From positions 186,001 through 250,000 of the forward strand of contig CAMECJ010000001.1 in the NCBI GenBank assembly GCA_945913025.1: a stretch of 64,000 nt of DNA. Reading direction: 5' to 3'. This stretch comes from an uncultured Elusimicrobia bacterium (GTDB taxonomy: Bacteria > Elusimicrobiota > Elusimicrobia > Elusimicrobiales > Elusimicrobiaceae). Under the pieces are notes generated by a model. It was not told where the DNA came from and did not search any database. It was given only the letters and a program-made list of their open reading frames with translations. This document shows positions 62,201 to 64,000 of the stretch, piece after piece (position 1 is the stretch's first letter; each line of letters begins with the position of its first letter). Made by a program: the position numbers and the translations under genes.

Positions 62201-63726
62201 CCAGCTTGATGATGTTAGGGCAAACCTCGACCGAGTTATTGGGTTCCTCGGGTGGGCAGTTCTTGGTAGGCGTATTTATGCTTGCCACCGCGCTGATGAG
62301 AAGATTTGCCTCCAAAATGGTTTCGTCCAACAAAATAACGGATAACCAGCTGACGGGTATGTCGCTGCCGCTGTTGGCGGGAACCGCCGCCGGACTGACC
62401 TTGGTTCCCACCGACGGATTTTGGATTCTTGGGTTCGGGATATTGGGTATTGCCCATTACGTCGCCACCGCCGTGCCCGGGCAGCTCGACGCCGCGCGCC
62501 TGCAGAACCTTGTATCTGCGGAAATGAGCAGACGCAAACAAGCGGTTACCGATTACGAAAACTTATCTCCTGCCGAACAAACTACAGTACAAGCGAACTG
62601 GGACGAAATGGATAAACTTGTATTTGCCAAACCCACAACGAAAGAACGGTTGGATTTGCTCAATCGGATTGAAAAGTCGTGGGCCAGCAAAGCCTCGCGC
62701 GATTATTCCTACTTTAACGGTAACGGCTTAGTCGGTATTCTTACGGCCGCTGGTGCGGGCTATCTGTTTGCCGACCTCGGCCCGCAATGGACCAAAGACT
62801 TGCTGGATAATGTAGGCTCTTGGCTGGGAGACAAATCCTCCCTCATCACGTTAAACCGCTTGGTATTGGGTTATTCTACCAGTGTCGCCATGTGGCTAGC
62901 CTATAAAAACCGCGCCTTGACCAAAGATTTCTTCTCGCTGTTTAACAAGAAAAAAATTACGGCGGAAAACCTTGCGGCCGGCCTAGTAACGCCTAAAGAT
63001 TTCGGCTTAACGCCCGAAACGATGGACCGCCAACTTGTCGGCATACGCAAAAACCTGAAGAAAGTGGAAGACGAATTAGTCAACTACGCCGTAAACTCCG
63101 AACGCAAAATGACGAAGCACCTGCAGGCCTTGATTAACGTGCACAACCGCTTTGTCGCCGCCCAACAGTTGGAACGCGAAGCGGGGCAGGAAACGTCGTC
63201 CGCGTTACTGGCTGATTTCAACCACTTGAGAAACGTCCTCAAGGAATACCAGATATTAATGCAGCGCAGCGACCCGTCCATTATGCTCCAGCGTGAATTT
63301 GACGCGCTCGCCACTGCGCTGTGCGAGGACGGAGCCGCCCTGCAAACGCTGAAAAAGACCCCCGACTATATGCCCGAAGGCTCCTATACGATGCCGAAAG
63401 AATACGCCAAGTACGAAGACGCCATCCAGTTGCTTGCGGAATTGGACCAACTGGCCGGACAAATTTTGAACGGCACCGTCAGCAAAGAAACATACCGCCT
63501 GTTTATTACCTATCAGGCGCGCGTAAATGACCTGTTTTCCGACTACAGAAAGGCAAACCCCGCCGATTCCGCACGCGTACTGCAACAGTTGCAGAAGCTC
63601 AATAAAATCGTCAAAGGCTTAAAAGACAAAGACGCGACATACGGTATTCTAGAACACAACGCAGGCACCACCAGTCCGCAAGACATTCAGGAACTGCGCG
63701 ACGTGCTTGCCGGTTACGCCAACTAA
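59239..63726 (+). CDS. Giant protein: signal peptide, helical N-part, MFS-like membrane core, helical tail (1495 aa)
   Basis: KVLSVFLSISLIFGSVAPSMAQ is a cleavable-type signal peptide. Residues ~25-690 are soluble and helical, with a Thr/Ala-rich linker near 340-390. From about 700 to 1230 there are roughly eleven hydrophobic helices (VLFIASILGLGYSLFSLGM, VVPIAFILVGLSAALLY, LLAGTAAGLTLVPTDGFWILGFG) resembling a major-facilitator core split by long loops. The last ~250 residues are coiled-coil helices. I know no characterised protein of this layout. Start is GTG at 59239 or ATG at 59251; neither has a Shine-Dalgarno. A strong terminator follows. Confidence 0.78.
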   Translation: MKKLMNKVLSVFLSISLIFGSVAPSMAQKQLITAGRAASTFKPILTAQTRAVLRQTVAPIMLPAAFLPNALRASYKVAALPPNATLSRKVTQSVQAQQKTAQTLVDFTKIQLTDKQALETVDNFFGASLSDKPLLLLNGLPHLHIVKSHPITKSQHDQAIQYYRRALKVSLNNTTEKKSRSVILDLWGRKMAAISNLGLYGTEADAKIIILAAQSVPEYLIPCTDIIVARALLSLEAYEVLKEFADVRALNGPLGAHWQPISQYAKKHALALKFPAIAEGKPVAVSDETVKSLKTWNALNAYHADMSVQATENWLELRTHTSYVIEDEAVTAAVKPLETPSLQEPLTISAPVEANLSLGATEIPAVTSAEAADVTAGTAADIALPNLTAQSATPLVKKTEGFLSRFTGRLKTSSANVSAKRILSQTYPLPTLLKQIIESHAADQFKEEAFVRLYEQNMLQDIIATMPEATQQRIKAWYGSKELGKRLLGLYNDGTIFDGVSRITNAKRQESLLQQLDNMVTRPEWAELAKAAYDDTPVVHSTFSGVVPPVPTIDKAEILATFRPAGWADTNRGSGVEKGGEIYFQNQIPFYYRYASGKLSSKPVGLLSQEQANWYGRLLSNLHLATQPGFSIPKGFVLALDEMGQWKFVMPNGNRAIVESNPKSKKLLEEIQENGSKQVAVDTPYSSSDLLAMANLLEHNSDLNLELIMGAPHSLNLFLKVLGSYIGLDSAGALTGPFKATLKDFQGVANMMGNLVSGVGYLSPWAGGAAQGIMTKFGSIRTLQVLFIASILGLGYSLFSLGMTGFQSAEALKSIPLGLMAIPMLTAVFAGSLLGTQMNVFLNYFKDPVARTSAHLGFAETKQWSRLGLVTSTALLSATLDVNWSVVVPIAFILVGLSAALLYNTPVYKAFNSAQTAKKVADANEKTRLASLTPSQLAAETAERQEAALIKKQDKKSFERFYKNIFRTKSEVKDIAFRVRRVYASYAASLMMLGQTSTELLGSSGGQFLVGVFMLATALMRRFASKMVSSNKITDNQLTGMSLPLLAGTAAGLTLVPTDGFWILGFGILGIAHYVATAVPGQLDAARLQNLVSAEMSRRKQAVTDYENLSPAEQTTVQANWDEMDKLVFAKPTTKERLDLLNRIEKSWASKASRDYSYFNGNGLVGILTAAGAGYLFADLGPQWTKDLLDNVGSWLGDKSSLITLNRLVLGYSTSVAMWLAYKNRALTKDFFSLFNKKKITAENLAAGLVTPKDFGLTPETMDRQLVGIRKNLKKVEDELVNYAVNSERKMTKHLQALINVHNRFVAAQQLEREAGQETSSALLADFNHLRNVLKEYQILMQRSDPSIMLQREFDALATALCEDGAALQTLKKTPDYMPEGSYTMPKEYAKYEDAIQLLAELDQLAGQILNGTVSKETYRLFITYQARVNDLFSDYRKANPADSARVLQQLQKLNKIVKGLKDKDATYGILEHNAGTTSPQDIQELRDVLAGYAN

Positions 63727-63740
63727 CGTAATTTACCCAA

Positions 63741-63773
63741 AATCCCCGATATTTTTACGTCGGGGATTTTTTT
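63741..63773 (+). terminator. Terminator after the 1495-residue gene
   Basis: AATCCCCGA ... TCGGGGATT followed by nine T. Confidence 0.9.
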
Positions 63774-63829
63774 TTGCCGAAAAGACGGATAAAATTCGAA
63801 AATTTAAGATGATAAACCCAATGAATTTT

Positions 63830-63970
63830 GTTATAATTGTAGTGTCTAATCATTCACAAACAAACGGGGATTATTCTTCCCCTCTTTCTAACGAGTGAGC
63901 GTTTTGGCGGGGAGCCGGCGCCGGAAAGGTGGAAGAAAAGTCTCTGTTTTATTTCTAAACAGGAGATTAT
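63830..63970 (+). promoter_or_regulatory. Promoter -10 and structured 5' leader of the last gene
   Basis: TATAAT near 63830, then a ~130-nt leader with hairpins: GGGGA...TCCCC, AACG-AGTGAG-CGTT and GCCGGCGCCGG. It ends in AGGAG 6 nt before an ATG. I could not match it to a known riboswitch core. A cis-regulatory leader is possible. Confidence 0.4.
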
Positions 63971-64000
63971 ATGTTCGCAAAAATTGCAAATTGGTTCAAA
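63971..64000 (+). CDS. Start of an unknown gene (partial, 10 codons)
   Basis: ATG at 63971 with AGGAGA 6 nt upstream encodes MFAKIANWFK before the window ends. Too short to name. Confidence 0.5.
   Translation, partial: MFAKIANWFK

Overview
The window looks like a chromosome segment from a Gram-negative, host-associated member of the Elusimicrobiota, possibly an Elusimicrobium/Avelusimicrobium-like gut lineage. This is inference from gene content. The clues are single prepilin genes ([18 protein letters not shown]) scattered between housekeeping operons, very large lineage-style secreted proteins, many lipoproteins and an outer-membrane aryl polyene pathway. No rRNA or species marker is present, so the taxon is not proven.

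Layout. 1-11 kb (minus strand) is the classic cluster rpmH-rnpA-yidD-yidC-jag(khpB)-mnmE-mnmG-rsmG. It is interrupted by a flavodoxin-like gene and a prepilin gene, and continues into an MA-type peptidase gene and a truncated rsmH. 11-16.4 kb holds a secreted unknown, recO, a HAD phosphatase and glyQS. 16.4-18.1 kb has a prepilin gene, a divergent structured RNA candidate (about 470 nt, with clear promoter and terminator) and palindromic dispersed repeats. 18.1-25.4 kb has a lipoprotein, lipA, a TPR-SpoIID protein, a prepilin, and two cotranscribed proteins built from related helical repeats. 25.5-39.2 kb has aspS-hisS, a secreted metzincin with two zinc-ribbon-like modules, serC, prepilins, a tRNA-Ala followed by 130-bp tandem repeats carrying the tRNA 3' end, asnS, an SSS symporter, a LemA protein and an FKBP isomerase. 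39.2-43.1 kb encodes a 1.27-kresidue secreted unknown. 43.2-59.0 kb is a complete-looking aryl polyene (APE) gene cluster: MFS exporter and methyltransferase on the minus strand, then a tightly overlapping 17-gene plus-strand operon. 59.2-63.7 kb encodes a 1.5-kresidue protein with signal peptide, MFS-like membrane core and helical tail. The last 30 bases begin another gene.

How the parts work together. The APE operon supplies an aryl-acid ligase, two ACPs, two active ketosynthases plus a chain-length factor with Gln at the Cys position, a ketoreductase, two hot-dog dehydratases, a thioesterase, two acyltransferases, a glycosyltransferase, and a LolA/RND/lipoprotein set for delivery to the outer membrane. 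The five prepilin genes are all on the minus strand. Each has nearly the same promoter: TTGAC(C/T), an 11-12 nt T-tract spacer, and an extended -10 TGATAnnnT. Three share a long 5' leader. At least eight other genes have a -10 box 6-8 nt before the ATG and no Shine-Dalgarno, which points to leaderless mRNAs.
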